DNA of 15,586 nucleotides from CAIKZJ01 sp041675325 (GCA_041675325.1 JBAYUG010000076.1:1-15586), one strand, 5' to 3'; counted from the stretch's first letter, positions 7,343 to 14,872 are shown. The notes: generated from the letters alone by a model not told the origin. Numbers and translations are program-made.

Positions 7343-7750
7343 TTAGAGAATAGAACGCAGATTTTCACAGATTAGGCGGATAGACACGGATAGAGAAATA
7401 AGAAAGATTTTTTACCCGCGAGAAAGACCCGGAAAGCGAAGGGCGGAAAAAACACAACTATAAATTCTTTCTTGTTTGCAACCCTTGATATTTTGTATTC
7501 GATAAAAAAATTTGAACAGATGGATTATGATTTTCTCTTTCTCTGTGGATTCTGTTAATTTCTCTGTGAAATATTTTTTGTAACACTGTGTGCTCTGTGA
7601 TTCTCGGTGTACTCTGTGGTGAAAGTTTTTCATTGTTTGTTTCTCTATAAGGTGAAAATTTTTCTGTATTAACTCGTTTGTTAATAATTAAATTCTTTAT
7701 CCGCGTTAATCTGTTTAATCCGCGGAAATCCGCGTTCCATTTTGACATAC
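7343..7750. repeat. Repeat cassette between the two parS sites
   Basis: This 408-bp stretch has no supportable gene. It contains, in order: a type A repeat on the plus strand (7351-7400, TAGAACGCAGATTTTCACAG); the CCCGCGAGAAAG module (7415-7435); a unique AT-rich piece; a type B block (about 7533-7632) with several CTCTGTG cores, such as CTCTGTGGATTCTG and ACTCTGTGGTGAAAG; and an inverted type A copy (7740-7693 on the minus strand, GGAACGCGGATTTCCGCGG). The outer type A arms therefore form an imperfect inverted repeat of about 50 bp, each lying 10-13 bp inside a parS site. Confidence 0.7.
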
Positions 7751-7766
7751 TGTTTCACGTGAAACA
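7751..7766. promoter_or_regulatory. parS site 2, in the mnmG leader
   Basis: This is a second exact TGTTTCACGTGAAACA, 424 bp from the first and 41 bp before the mnmG start codon. It lies where the mnmG promoter or leader should be, so ParB loading could influence mnmG transcription (inference). parS clusters within a few hundred kb of oriC are the rule, and mnmG/gidA is a frequent origin neighbour, which supports an origin-proximal location. Confidence 0.92.
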
Positions 7767-7807
7767 TTATATAAAAATAATTGGTTATACAAGCATAATA
7801 AGCGTTT

Positions 7808-9730
7808 TTGACAAGTAAAATACTCAAATATTACGATATTATCGTCGTCGGTGCCGGACATGCCGGAATCGAAGCCGCCTCCGCATCTGCAAAGATGGGT
7901 TTATCTGTGGGTCTAATTACTATGGATATAAATGCTATAGGCAGAATGAGCTGCAATCCTGCTATAGGGGGAACGGCTAAAGGGCATCTTGTAAAAGAAG
8001 TTGATGCACTCGGCGGGGCAATGGGTATTCTGGCAGACGAAACCGGAATACAGTTCAAAATGCTGAACAAGTCAAAGGGACCCGCAGTATGGTCGCCAAG
8101 GTGTCAGTCTGATAAGAATCTCTATTCGCAGGCAGCTGCTAAATACGTTTCATCCATTTCAAATATTTCCATTATCCAGGATATGGTTAAGGAAATTACC
8201 GTTGATGAAATTAACAGTTCGGAGGGGTTTAAGTACAAAGTCAAAGGTATTAAAACCGAGCTGGGATATGATATTGAATGCAAGTCTGTAATCATAACAT
8301 CAGGCACTTTTCTTAATGCTGTTATGCATACCGGGAATACTCAAACACACGGGGGAAGAATCGACGAAAAACACGCAACAGGGCTTTCAGAATGTCTGCA
8401 TACCCTTGGTTTTGAAACCGGAAGGTTGAAGACAGGAACACCTCCAAGACTGGATATAGATACGATAGATTTTTCGAAAACTGAGACACAGCCGGGAGAT
8501 ATAAATCCCGTGCCGTTTTCTTTCAGGACAAAATGGGATAATCATAAATTCCCAAACCAAAAACAGATAGATTGTCACCTGACACACACAAACGAAAGGA
8601 CACACGAGGAGCTGCGAAAAGGTTTTGAAGACTCGCCGATGTTCTCCGGCAGAATAAAGGGCGTAGGACCGAGATATTGTCCGTCTATCGAAGATAAAAT
8701 TTCGCGTTTCTCAGACAAACCGCGCCATCAGATATTCCTTGAACCTGAAACACTCGATGGCAAGACAATTTATATGAACGGCTTTTCGACAAGCCTGCCC
8801 TACGATGTTCAGCAAAAAGCAGCACGCACTGTGCCCGGACTGGAGAATGTGGTTCTTGTTAAGCAGGGTTATGCGGTTGAATATGATTTCTTTCCTACAT
8901 ATCAGATATATCTTACGCTTGAGACAAAACTGGTATCGGGTCTTTACAATGCGGGACAGGTAAACGGCACATCGGGATACGAAGAAGCGGCTGCTCAGGG
9001 GCTTGTTGCAGGCATCAATTCAGCAAATAAGATACTGAAAAAAGAGCCATTTATATTAAAAAGGAGCGAGGCGTACATTGGTGTGCTCATTGATGACCTT
9101 ATCAATAAAGTACCTGAAGAGCCGTACAGGATGTTTACATCATCTGCTGAGTACAGGCTTACGCTCAGACAGGATAATGCAGAAATCAGGCTGATTGAAA
9201 AAGGGCACGAACTCGGACTTGTGGACCAGAAATATCTTGATATAGTAAACCGGAACAAAGCTCTCATTAGCGAAGGAATAAAATATCTTTATTCTAACAC
9301 CATCAAGCCGAAAGATATAAATCAGTTGCTAATAGCAAACAATTCAAGCCCTATAGACCAGAATGAGTTTCTTGCAAATCTCCTCAGAAGAAATGAAGTA
9401 AACATTAAAGAATTATTTTCTCTCGATGCTTTTAATGGAATCGAACTGATAGACCAAATCAGGAATAGTGACGAGGTGTTGAATCAGGTAGAGATTGACA
9501 TCAAATACGAAGGATACATCAGGCGTCAGGCAGAGCAGGTCGAGCAGTTTAACAGAATGGAAGACCTCAGAATACCCGCAGGCTTTAACTACGATAGGAT
9601 TAAATCAATTTCTGCCGAGGCAATGGATAAACTTAAAAGTATAAAACCTGTATCAATCGGGCAGGCTGGCAGAATAGCAGGTGTTCGCCCGTCGGACATT
9701 TCCGCAATATTGATTTATATGCGGGGATAA
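7808..9730 (+). CDS. mnmG: tRNA uridine-5-carboxymethylaminomethyl modification enzyme MnmG (GidA)
   Basis: MnmG with its partner MnmE uses FAD and a folate methylene group to build the cmnm5 modification at the wobble uridine of several tRNAs. The 640-residue product has the usual family length. It shows the FAD-binding GAGHAG loop (15-20), the family signature CNPAIGGTAKGHLVKEVDALGG region (48-69), TGRLKTGTPPRLD, YCPSIEDKI with its conserved cysteine, YMNGFSTSLPYDVQ, and the C-terminal helical domain ending IGQAGRIAGVRPSDI. The start is a TTG at 7808; an in-frame TAA at 7799-7801 excludes anything further upstream. No mnmE, rsmG or parAB follows. The gene ends 4 bp from the convergent macro-domain gene, and parS site 2 lies in its leader. 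The sequence looks intact. Confidence 0.97.
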   Translation: MTSKILKYYDIIVVGAGHAGIEAASASAKMGLSVGLITMDINAIGRMSCNPAIGGTAKGHLVKEVDALGGAMGILADETGIQFKMLNKSKGPAVWSPRCQSDKNLYSQAAAKYVSSISNISIIQDMVKEITVDEINSSEGFKYKVKGIKTELGYDIECKSVIITSGTFLNAVMHTGNTQTHGGRIDEKHATGLSECLHTLGFETGRLKTGTPPRLDIDTIDFSKTETQPGDINPVPFSFRTKWDNHKFPNQKQIDCHLTHTNERTHEELRKGFEDSPMFSGRIKGVGPRYCPSIEDKISRFSDKPRHQIFLEPETLDGKTIYMNGFSTSLPYDVQQKAARTVPGLENVVLVKQGYAVEYDFFPTYQIYLTLETKLVSGLYNAGQVNGTSGYEEAAAQGLVAGINSANKILKKEPFILKRSEAYIGVLIDDLINKVPEEPYRMFTSSAEYRLTLRQDNAEIRLIEKGHELGLVDQKYLDIVNRNKALISEGIKYLYSNTIKPKDINQLLIANNSSPIDQNEFLANLLRRNEVNIKELFSLDAFNGIELIDQIRNSDEVLNQVEIDIKYEGYIRRQAEQVEQFNRMEDLRIPAGFNYDRIKSISAEAMDKLKSIKPVSIGQAGRIAGVRPSDISAILIYMRG

Positions 9731-9734
9731 TTCA

Positions 9735-10265
9735 TTATTCTGTAAACCCTTTCTCCGTCTCCTGATAAACATTGTAAGCATTCATGTCAAAACACACAAA
9801 TTTTACTTCCTGAAATGATTTATTGTTCTTAAGAAAATTTATAGTTTCTGAAACGGCGATTTCCGCTGCGGGTTTTAACGGGTATCCGTAAACACCCGTG
9901 CTTATTGCAGGAAAGGCTATGGTTGTTATATTATGCTGTCCGGCAAGTTCAAAACATTTTCTGTAACAGCTTCTTAACAGATTTTCCTCGTTGTTATTTC
10001 CGCCTCGCCAGACGGGACCGACCGTATGAATTACATACTTCGCTTTTAAATTATATCCTTTGGTTATTTTTGCGTCACCCGTATCACAGCCGTTAAGCAA
10101 TCTGCATTCTTCAAGAAGCTCTCTGCCTGCGGCTCTGTGAATCGCGCCGTCAACACCGCCTCCGCCCAGCAGTGAGCTGTTTGCAGCGTTTACTATTGCG
10201 TCTGTGCTCTGATGTGTAATATCGCCGAGTACAAGTTTAATCCTGTCTGATATTGTGTCAGCCAT
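9735..10265 (-). CDS. Macro-domain ADP-ribose hydrolase (YmdB-like)
   Basis: The 176-residue product is essentially one macro domain. It has GDI (14-16), the VNAANS loop (25-30), GGGGVDGAIHRAAG (34-47) and the phosphate loop AISTGVYGYP (120-129). These are the residues that hold ADP-ribose and, in the MacroD/YmdB group, hydrolyse O-acetyl-ADP-ribose or remove ADP-ribose from proteins. The protein is probably cytoplasmic, since it has no signal peptide or membrane segment. Its ATG overlaps the stop of the upstream channel gene by 8 nt (ATGGCTGA), which suggests translational coupling. Tail-to-tail spacing with mnmG is only 4 bp. Substrate specificity (free metabolite, protein or nucleic acid) cannot be read from the sequence. 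Confidence 0.9.
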   Translation of the reverse strand: MADTISDRIKLVLGDITHQSTDAIVNAANSSLLGGGGVDGAIHRAAGRELLEECRLLNGCDTGDAKITKGYNLKAKYVIHTVGPVWRGGNNNEENLLRSCYRKCFELAGQHNITTIAFPAISTGVYGYPLKPAAEIAVSETINFLKNNKSFQEVKFVCFDMNAYNVYQETEKGFTE

Positions 10266-11070
10266 TATGTACTTCGCGTTTAGGAACAGGGAATTTTATG
10301 CCTTCTTTCTTAAACTCCTGAAGTATTCTGTAGTTTATCTGAGAACGAATCGCGGCATACATCTCCTGATCTTTAATCCATACCCATAATTTAGTAAGAA
10401 TGCCAAGCTCGTTTATTTCAGAGAAGGAAACGCTTGGCGGAAATTCTTTAATAGAATAATTGCTTTCGTTACCAAGCTTCAGCAGTATTTCTTTTACCTT
10501 TTCAAAATCTTCGTCGTGTGAAATGGTTATTGGAATCTCTATCTGTGTTTTTTCAACATAGCTTCTGTTAATCACCTCTTTTTCAATAAAGAAAGAATTC
10601 GGTACAATAATCATAACACCTGAGTTGGTTATTACCTTTGTGCTTCTTGCAGCGATTGAAACGACCGTCCCCATCTTTCCTGAAATTTCAATAAAGTCAC
10701 CCTCTTTAATCGGGCGTTCAAACAAGATTATCAGCCCGCTTATAAAATTGTTTGCAATATTTTGCAGTCCGAAGCCTATGCCGACCATAATCGCCGCGCC
10801 GCCTGCGAACAAAAGCGATACGTTAATTCCCGCGGAGCTTAATGCAATTAAAAAACCTATAACCAGTATGAAATAATTTATTATTCTGGCAATAGAGCTC
10901 GCAACACCCTCGTTGATTTCTTTTCTTGGAAAGACCCGCTTTAGAAGAAAACGTCTGAGCAATTTGGAAACTATAGCAATAAAAATAAAAACGGAAGTAA
11001 AAACTATAATAGAAATTGGTGTGATTGTCTGGTCGCCTAATTTAAACAACTCGTAATGAAAGAAGTCCAT
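10258..11070 (-). CDS. MscS-family small-conductance mechanosensitive channel
   Basis: The 270-residue protein resembles the basic MscS design. Three hydrophobic segments lie at about 18-38, 60-80 and 82-116. The third is rich in Gly and Ala (FAGGAAIMVGIGFGLQNIANNFISG), as expected for the pore-lining helix. A beta domain follows (FERPIKEGDFIEISGKMGTV, then TNSGVMIIVPNSFF), with a short alpha/beta cytoplasmic tail. Such channels sit in the inner membrane and release solutes on hypo-osmotic shock. It is the first gene of a two-gene unit with the macro-domain gene, which it overlaps by 8 nt. The start ATG at 11070 keeps the N-terminal amphipathic piece before the first helix. Function in osmotic protection follows from the family; no gating property can be read here. 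Confidence 0.92.
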   Translation of the reverse strand: MDFFHYELFKLGDQTITPISIIVFTSVFIFIAIVSKLLRRFLLKRVFPRKEINEGVASSIARIINYFILVIGFLIALSSAGINVSLLFAGGAAIMVGIGFGLQNIANNFISGLIILFERPIKEGDFIEISGKMGTVVSIAARSTKVITNSGVMIIVPNSFFIEKEVINRSYVEKTQIEIPITISHDEDFEKVKEILLKLGNESNYSIKEFPPSVSFSEINELGILTKLWVWIKDQEMYAAIRSQINYRILQEFKKEGIKFPVPKREVHNG

Positions 11071-11410
11071 CGTTTAAGTCTTTATGTGTTACTATGTTTT
11101 AAAATTGCGTGTTCAAAAACTTTTAAAAAGAAACAAGGTTTATAATTTTCTGAGCACTCTTTGTCGAAGATTCGCCGTGGAGAACGACCTTTGCCTTCTT
11201 TGCGTCCCTTAAGGTAAAATTCTTATCCCTTTCGTGTTTTGGAATTTTTTCTCTGCGCTCTCTGCGACCTCTGCGGTAAAATCTATTTCAATGTTCTTAT
11301 TTGTTTGTCGAAGATTCGCCGCGGAGAATAGCTCTTGCTACGCCGTAAATATCTCTGTGTGCCTCTGTGGTAAAAATTGTTTCTTTGGTTATAGCAATTG
11401 CTGCATAGCG
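11071..11410. repeat. 340-bp spacer of degenerate type B repeats
   Basis: There is no supportable gene; this lies between two minus-strand units. A 24-bp direct repeat, TTGTCGAAGATTCGCCG followed by YGGAGAA, occurs at 11161-11184 and 11305-11328, 144 bp apart. Each copy is followed by type B blocks: CTCTGCGCTCTCTGCGACCT then CTGCGGTAAAAT (11251-11282), and CTCTGTGTGCCTCTGTGG then TAAAAATT (11353-11378). A weaker third version (TTTGCGTCCCTTAAGGTAAAATT) lies at about 11199-11221. The same CTCTGTG theme appears between the parS sites. A promoter for the mscS-family gene is expected at its right end, but I cannot define it. Confidence 0.65.
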
Positions 11411-12238
11411 TTAATAGCTTTCGTCATCCGTTGGAAACTTGTTTTCTTTAACGTCGCTTATGTATCTTCTGAAAGCCTCTTTCATATCCTGTGCAAGGTT
11501 CATATATTTTCTTACAAATCTTGGCTTAAACTCCTCTATCATGCCAAGCATATCCTGCGTGACGAGCACCTGCCCGTCGCAGTAAGGACCCGCCCCTATG
11601 CCGATTGTCGGAATTGTAAGCGCTTCAGAAATTTTCTTCCCGAGCTTTGCAGGAATCTTTTCGAGCACTATCGCAAAGCATCCGGCTTTCTGTAATATTA
11701 ATGCATCCTTATAAATCTGATCTGCTTCTGATTTTTCTATTCCGCGTGTCTTATAGCTTCCGAATTTATTAATTGACTGCGGCGTTAGTCCAAGGTGTCC
11801 CATTACGGGTATCCCAATCTCAACAAGCCTTCTGACTGTGCCGGCTATGTAATTTCCGCCTTCCATCTTTATTGCGTCGCATCCCGTCAGCTTCATCACC
11901 TTTCCGCAGTTTCGGATTGCATCGTCTTCTCCGACCTGATAGCTCATGAACGTCATGTCGGCAACTACCATCGCTCTTTCAACGCCTTTGCGCACAATTG
12001 AGGTGTGGTATATCATTTCTTCAAGCGTAACAGGAAGAGTTGTTTCGTTGCCCTGAATAACGTTGCTGAGTGAGTCCCCGACGAGCACCAGCTCTATTTT
12101 TGCAGCGTCAAGAAACTTTGCTGTCAGAAAGTCATAACCGGTAAGCATGGTAATCTTTTCGTTGTGGTCTTTCATTAGCTGAAGCACCTTTGTCGTAATG
12201 TGAAGCGCTTCTTTCGAGATTAGTTTTTTAACCGGCAT
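11411..12238 (-). CDS. panB: 3-methyl-2-oxobutanoate hydroxymethyltransferase (ketopantoate hydroxymethyltransferase)
   Basis: PanB transfers a hydroxymethyl group from 5,10-methylene-tetrahydrofolate to alpha-ketoisovalerate, giving ketopantoate, the first step towards pantothenate and coenzyme A. The 275-residue product shows TGYD (33-36), VGDSL (53-57, Mg-binding Asp55), ADMTFMSYQ (93-101), KMEGG (124-128), GHLGLTPQS (147-155), the catalytic Glu in VLEKIP (191-196) and GIGAGPYCDGQVLVTQDMLG (213-232). The ATG at 12238 lies inside the end of the upstream CYTH gene (11-nt overlap) and is preceded by a clear Shine-Dalgarno run, GGGGGAGAAAATG. It is the last gene of the minus-strand run. panC and panD are not in the window. 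Confidence 0.96.
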   Translation of the reverse strand: MPVKKLISKEALHITTKVLQLMKDHNEKITMLTGYDFLTAKFLDAAKIELVLVGDSLSNVIQGNETTLPVTLEEMIYHTSIVRKGVERAMVVADMTFMSYQVGEDDAIRNCGKVMKLTGCDAIKMEGGNYIAGTVRRLVEIGIPVMGHLGLTPQSINKFGSYKTRGIEKSEADQIYKDALILQKAGCFAIVLEKIPAKLGKKISEALTIPTIGIGAGPYCDGQVLVTQDMLGMIEEFKPRFVRKYMNLAQDMKEAFRRYISDVKENKFPTDDESY

Positions 12239-12758
12239 TTTCTCCCCCTTTTCTTAATAATAAATCTGAATAAGATACTTTTATAAATTGTTTTTCATCG
12301 AGTAAGAAATATTCAATAAGTTTCTTCATTTCTTTCTTTGCTTTTGCAAGCGAGCTGAAGATTACTTCAAACTCCAGAAATTTTCCGAGTCCTTTTACAG
12401 AGTCAATGTGTATTCTTACATTATCCGTGATAAAGATTTCTCTGGATTTCTTAACCGTAATAAGCTTGCCGTACAGCGAACTTAAAATGCTGTCCATTGC
12501 TGCAGGCGTGTCTGTTTCGGCAATCGTGTATTCCGAAACCCTTTTCAAATCTTTGTTTCCCCTGTAATAATGTATAAGGTTTCCCTTTTTACCGTCTATT
12601 ATTCTGAGCTTAAGCCGTCCCTTATTAACCTTGTAATAAATGTCTTCTTGTTTTTGTATAAAGGTTTCAGGTTTCTTCCCTTTGCAGAATTCCTTTGCGA
12701 GCTTTCTTGCTGTAACGGAATTCTTTATCCTGACTTTTATTTCAAGGTTTTTACTCAC
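12228..12758 (-). CDS. CYTH-domain protein (CyaB/thiamine-triphosphatase-like)
   Basis: The 176-residue product is a single CYTH domain. It opens with NLEIKVRI, a variant of the ExExK metal/phosphate motif. Basic and acidic strands follow in alternation (GRLKLRIIDG, HYYRGNKDLKRVSEY, VRIHIDSVKGLGKFLEFEV), as in the tunnel fold that binds triphosphate groups. Family members include class IV adenylate cyclases, thiamine triphosphatases and inorganic triphosphatases; the sequence does not decide between them. The start is a GTG at 12758, 9 bp after the lpxA stop. Its last codons overlap panB. Placement between lipid A and pantothenate genes gives no clear hint to its substrate. It is probably cytoplasmic. 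Confidence 0.82.
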   Translation of the reverse strand: MSKNLEIKVRIKNSVTARKLAKEFCKGKKPETFIQKQEDIYYKVNKGRLKLRIIDGKKGNLIHYYRGNKDLKRVSEYTIAETDTPAAMDSILSSLYGKLITVKKSREIFITDNVRIHIDSVKGLGKFLEFEVIFSSLAKAKKEMKKLIEYFLLDEKQFIKVSYSDLLLRKGGENAG

Positions 12759-12767
12759 TTTCCTGGC

Positions 12768-13541
12768 TCACTTTTCTTTGTCTGTAAGTATCCCGCGTGT
12801 GCTTCTTGAAATAAAATCCAGTATTATAACTGTTTCGTTTGTCCCGGCAATGCTTGCTGTTATTTGTTTAACCGCATCGGAAATATTTAGTCCTGATTTA
12901 TAAAGCAGTTTATAAAACTCTTTTATGGAATCAATTTGCTCCTGTGTAAATCCCCTTCTCTTTAAGCCTATGATATTCACCCCTTCATATTTCATGGGAT
13001 TGCTGCCCGCTATGATGTAAGGCGGTATATCCTTTACTGCTTTCGTAAATCCCGCCAGCAATGTATGCGCCCCTATTTTAACAAACTGATGCACAGCAAC
13101 GAGTCCGCCTACGATTGCCCAGTCTCCGATTTCTACGTGCCCGCCAAGGTTTCCGCTGTTTGCTATAATAACATTATCACCGATGGTGCAGTCATGCGCT
13201 ACGTGTGAGTAAGCCATAAGCAGACAGTTTTTTCCGACTATTGTCTTGCCGTATGCTTCCGTCCCCCTGTTCAAAGTTGCATATTCCCTGACGACTGTGC
13301 TTTCTCCTATCTCAAGCGTTGTTACCTCTCCTTTGAACTTTAAATCCTGCGGGATGGAAGAAACAACTGCCCCGTGATGCAGAGTAACGTTGTCAGAAAT
13401 TCTTGCGCCGTCGTCTATTAATACATTAGAACCTATCTTAACGTTATTCCCGATTACAACGTCATCCTTTATAACGGTGAAGTCGCCGATAGTAACGTTA
13501 GTGCCGATTTTTGCTTTATTGCTTACTGAGTTCAGCGCCAT
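12768..13541 (-). CDS. lpxA: Acyl-ACP--UDP-N-acetylglucosamine O-acyltransferase
   Basis: LpxA catalyses the first step of lipid A synthesis, adding a 3-hydroxyacyl chain to the 3-position of UDP-GlcNAc in the cytoplasm. The 257-residue protein is a left-handed beta helix of hexapeptide repeats (IGTNVTIGD, VVIGNNVKIG, CTIGDNVIIA). The probable catalytic base is His116 in SHVAHDC, with His113 and GGHVEIGD (133-140), HQFVKIGAH (151-159) and the C-terminal VNIIGLKRRGFTQEQI, all characteristic of LpxA and not of LpxD. Its ATG lies 3 bp after the stop of the glycosyltransferase gene, so the two are probably cotranscribed. The gene shows that the organism makes, or made, lipid A and has an outer membrane. 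lpxB, lpxC and lpxD are elsewhere. Confidence 0.95.
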   Translation of the reverse strand: MALNSVSNKAKIGTNVTIGDFTVIKDDVVIGNNVKIGSNVLIDDGARISDNVTLHHGAVVSSIPQDLKFKGEVTTLEIGESTVVREYATLNRGTEAYGKTIVGKNCLLMAYSHVAHDCTIGDNVIIANSGNLGGHVEIGDWAIVGGLVAVHQFVKIGAHTLLAGFTKAVKDIPPYIIAGSNPMKYEGVNIIGLKRRGFTQEQIDSIKEFYKLLYKSGLNISDAVKQITASIAGTNETVIILDFISRSTRGILTDKEK

Positions 13542-13544
13542 AGC

Positions 13545-14654
13545 CTATAAAATTTTTTCTATTAAGAAGTCTTCCTGGCTCGCATTTGATTTTGTTATCA
13601 TCTCTGCTATTAAACCAAGCGAAAAGAACTGCACGCCGACTATCGCCAGCAGCACGCCCGCAATGAAGAGTGGTCTGTTGCTGATATATGCCCCTTCCAG
13701 AAATTTCATAAGAGTAAGGTATGCAATTATAACAAAACCCGCTGAGCCCGAAAGCATTCCAAGCATTCCAAAAAGGTGAAGAGGTTTCTTTATGTATTTA
13801 TTCGTGAACATAACTGTCAGCACGTCAAGGAACCCGTTTATAAACCTGCTCGCACCAAACTTTGTCTTTCCGAATTTTCTCGGATGATGCTTTACAATCT
13901 TTTCCGTTACCTTAAACCCCGATAAATGCGCCAGTGCAGGAAGGTATCTGTGCATTTCCCCGTAAACCTTCAGCGATTTAACTACATCTTTTCTGTATGC
14001 TTTCAAGCCGCAGTTGAAATCGTGAAGCCTTACTCCGGAAACTTTTGACGTTACAAAGTTGAAAATCTTTGATGTGTTGCGCTTTATGAAGGGATCGTAT
14101 CTTACTTTCTTCCATCCCGAAACAAGGTCATAACCGGACAGCAATACTTTTATCAGGTCGGGTATTTCTCTGGGGTCGTCCTGCAAATCAGCATCCATGG
14201 TAATAACAAAGCTGCCTTTTGCTGCTTTAAAACCTGCCGAAAGCGCTGCAGACTTCCCGTAATTCTTTCTGAACTTGATGCATTTAAACCTTTTGTTTGC
14301 AGCGTTAAGCTCGCGTATTTTCTCAAATGATTTGTCCGTACTTCCATCGTCAACAAATATTACCTCGTAGTTGCAGTTCATTGAGCCAAGCACGTTTTCA
14401 AGCAAACCTGCAAGCTCTTTAAGTGATTCTTCTTCGTTTAATAACGGAACGACAATTGAAACAGATTGATTGTTAAGATTTAATATCCTGCTGTCTTCAA
14501 TCGTGCTGTTTTGTGTTGGAACACTATCTTTTTTATAGCTTTTCTGCCTGTTGTGGTATCTTTTCCTGTAAGGTTTTTGTCTATCCCGGTTAAAACCCGG
14601 CTTGCTGCTCTGTCCGCCTTTGTCGTTTTTATCTTTTCCGCTGCTATCCTGCAT
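13545..14654 (-). CDS. Family 2 glycosyltransferase with two C-terminal membrane segments
   Basis: The 369-residue protein has three parts. Residues 1-63 are a polar, strongly basic and probably disordered tail (RDRQKPYRKRYHNRQKSYKK). Residues of about 65-290 are a GT2 domain of the DPM1/ArnC/GtrB type, with SIVVPLLNEEESL, VDDGSTD (101-107), FRKNYGKSAALSAGF and the metal-binding DADLQDD (154-160). Residues of about 293-352 hold two hydrophobic helices. Such enzymes usually move a sugar from a nucleotide donor to undecaprenyl or dolichyl phosphate at the inner membrane, providing sugar for envelope glycans; the sugar is not readable here. It leads the minus-strand run with lpxA, consistent with an envelope role. 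The basic tail is unusual and might bind RNA, membrane phosphates or a partner. Confidence 0.88.
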   Translation of the reverse strand: MQDSSGKDKNDKGGQSSKPGFNRDRQKPYRKRYHNRQKSYKKDSVPTQNSTIEDSRILNLNNQSVSIVVPLLNEEESLKELAGLLENVLGSMNCNYEVIFVDDGSTDKSFEKIRELNAANKRFKCIKFRKNYGKSAALSAGFKAAKGSFVITMDADLQDDPREIPDLIKVLLSGYDLVSGWKKVRYDPFIKRNTSKIFNFVTSKVSGVRLHDFNCGLKAYRKDVVKSLKVYGEMHRYLPALAHLSGFKVTEKIVKHHPRKFGKTKFGASRFINGFLDVLTVMFTNKYIKKPLHLFGMLGMLSGSAGFVIIAYLTLMKFLEGAYISNRPLFIAGVLLAIVGVQFFSLGLIAEMITKSNASQEDFLIEKIL

Positions 14655-14872
14655 AAGTTTATGTTTTACTTTAACCTTAAATATACAGAATTAAAAAAAT
14701 GTTTGATATTCAAAAAGTTCTTCCGTTTTCTGCCCCCTTTTTTGTGAGCATTATCGTTTGTCTTAGTTCCGTAATAAATATTTGGATTTTAATAATCGTA
14801 AAATATAAGTAAATAATCATACCAAACAGTAAAAGTATATTTTATTTAACTTCAAAATATATATATAATCTT
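14655..14872. other. 218-bp AT-rich divergent spacer
   Basis: It separates the glycosyltransferase-lpxA-CYTH-panB run (minus) from the right-edge surface-protein gene (plus) and so should contain two promoters. It is very AT-rich, with many TATA-like runs, and no single promoter, operator or RNA stands out. None of the type A or B repeats is present. Confidence 0.5.

Noticed and set aside
7412..7748. Minus-strand frames rich in HRVHRE/STEKEK between the parS sites
   Set aside because: They are translations of the degenerate CACAGAG-type repeats, not proteins with a fold or conserved motif.
7322..7807. Replication origin itself in the parS spacer
   Set aside because: I see no DnaA boxes (TTATCCACA-like) and no dnaA or dnaN. 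The parS sites suggest proximity to oriC, not oriC itself.
7343..11378. CRISPR array from the CTCTGTG/CTCTGCG repeats
   Set aside because: Units are degenerate, unevenly spaced and short, with no constant repeat-spacer pattern and no cas genes.
11234..11695. 153-codon plus-strand frame opposite panB
   Set aside because: It is a shadow of panB plus repeat spacer, with no supporting motif.
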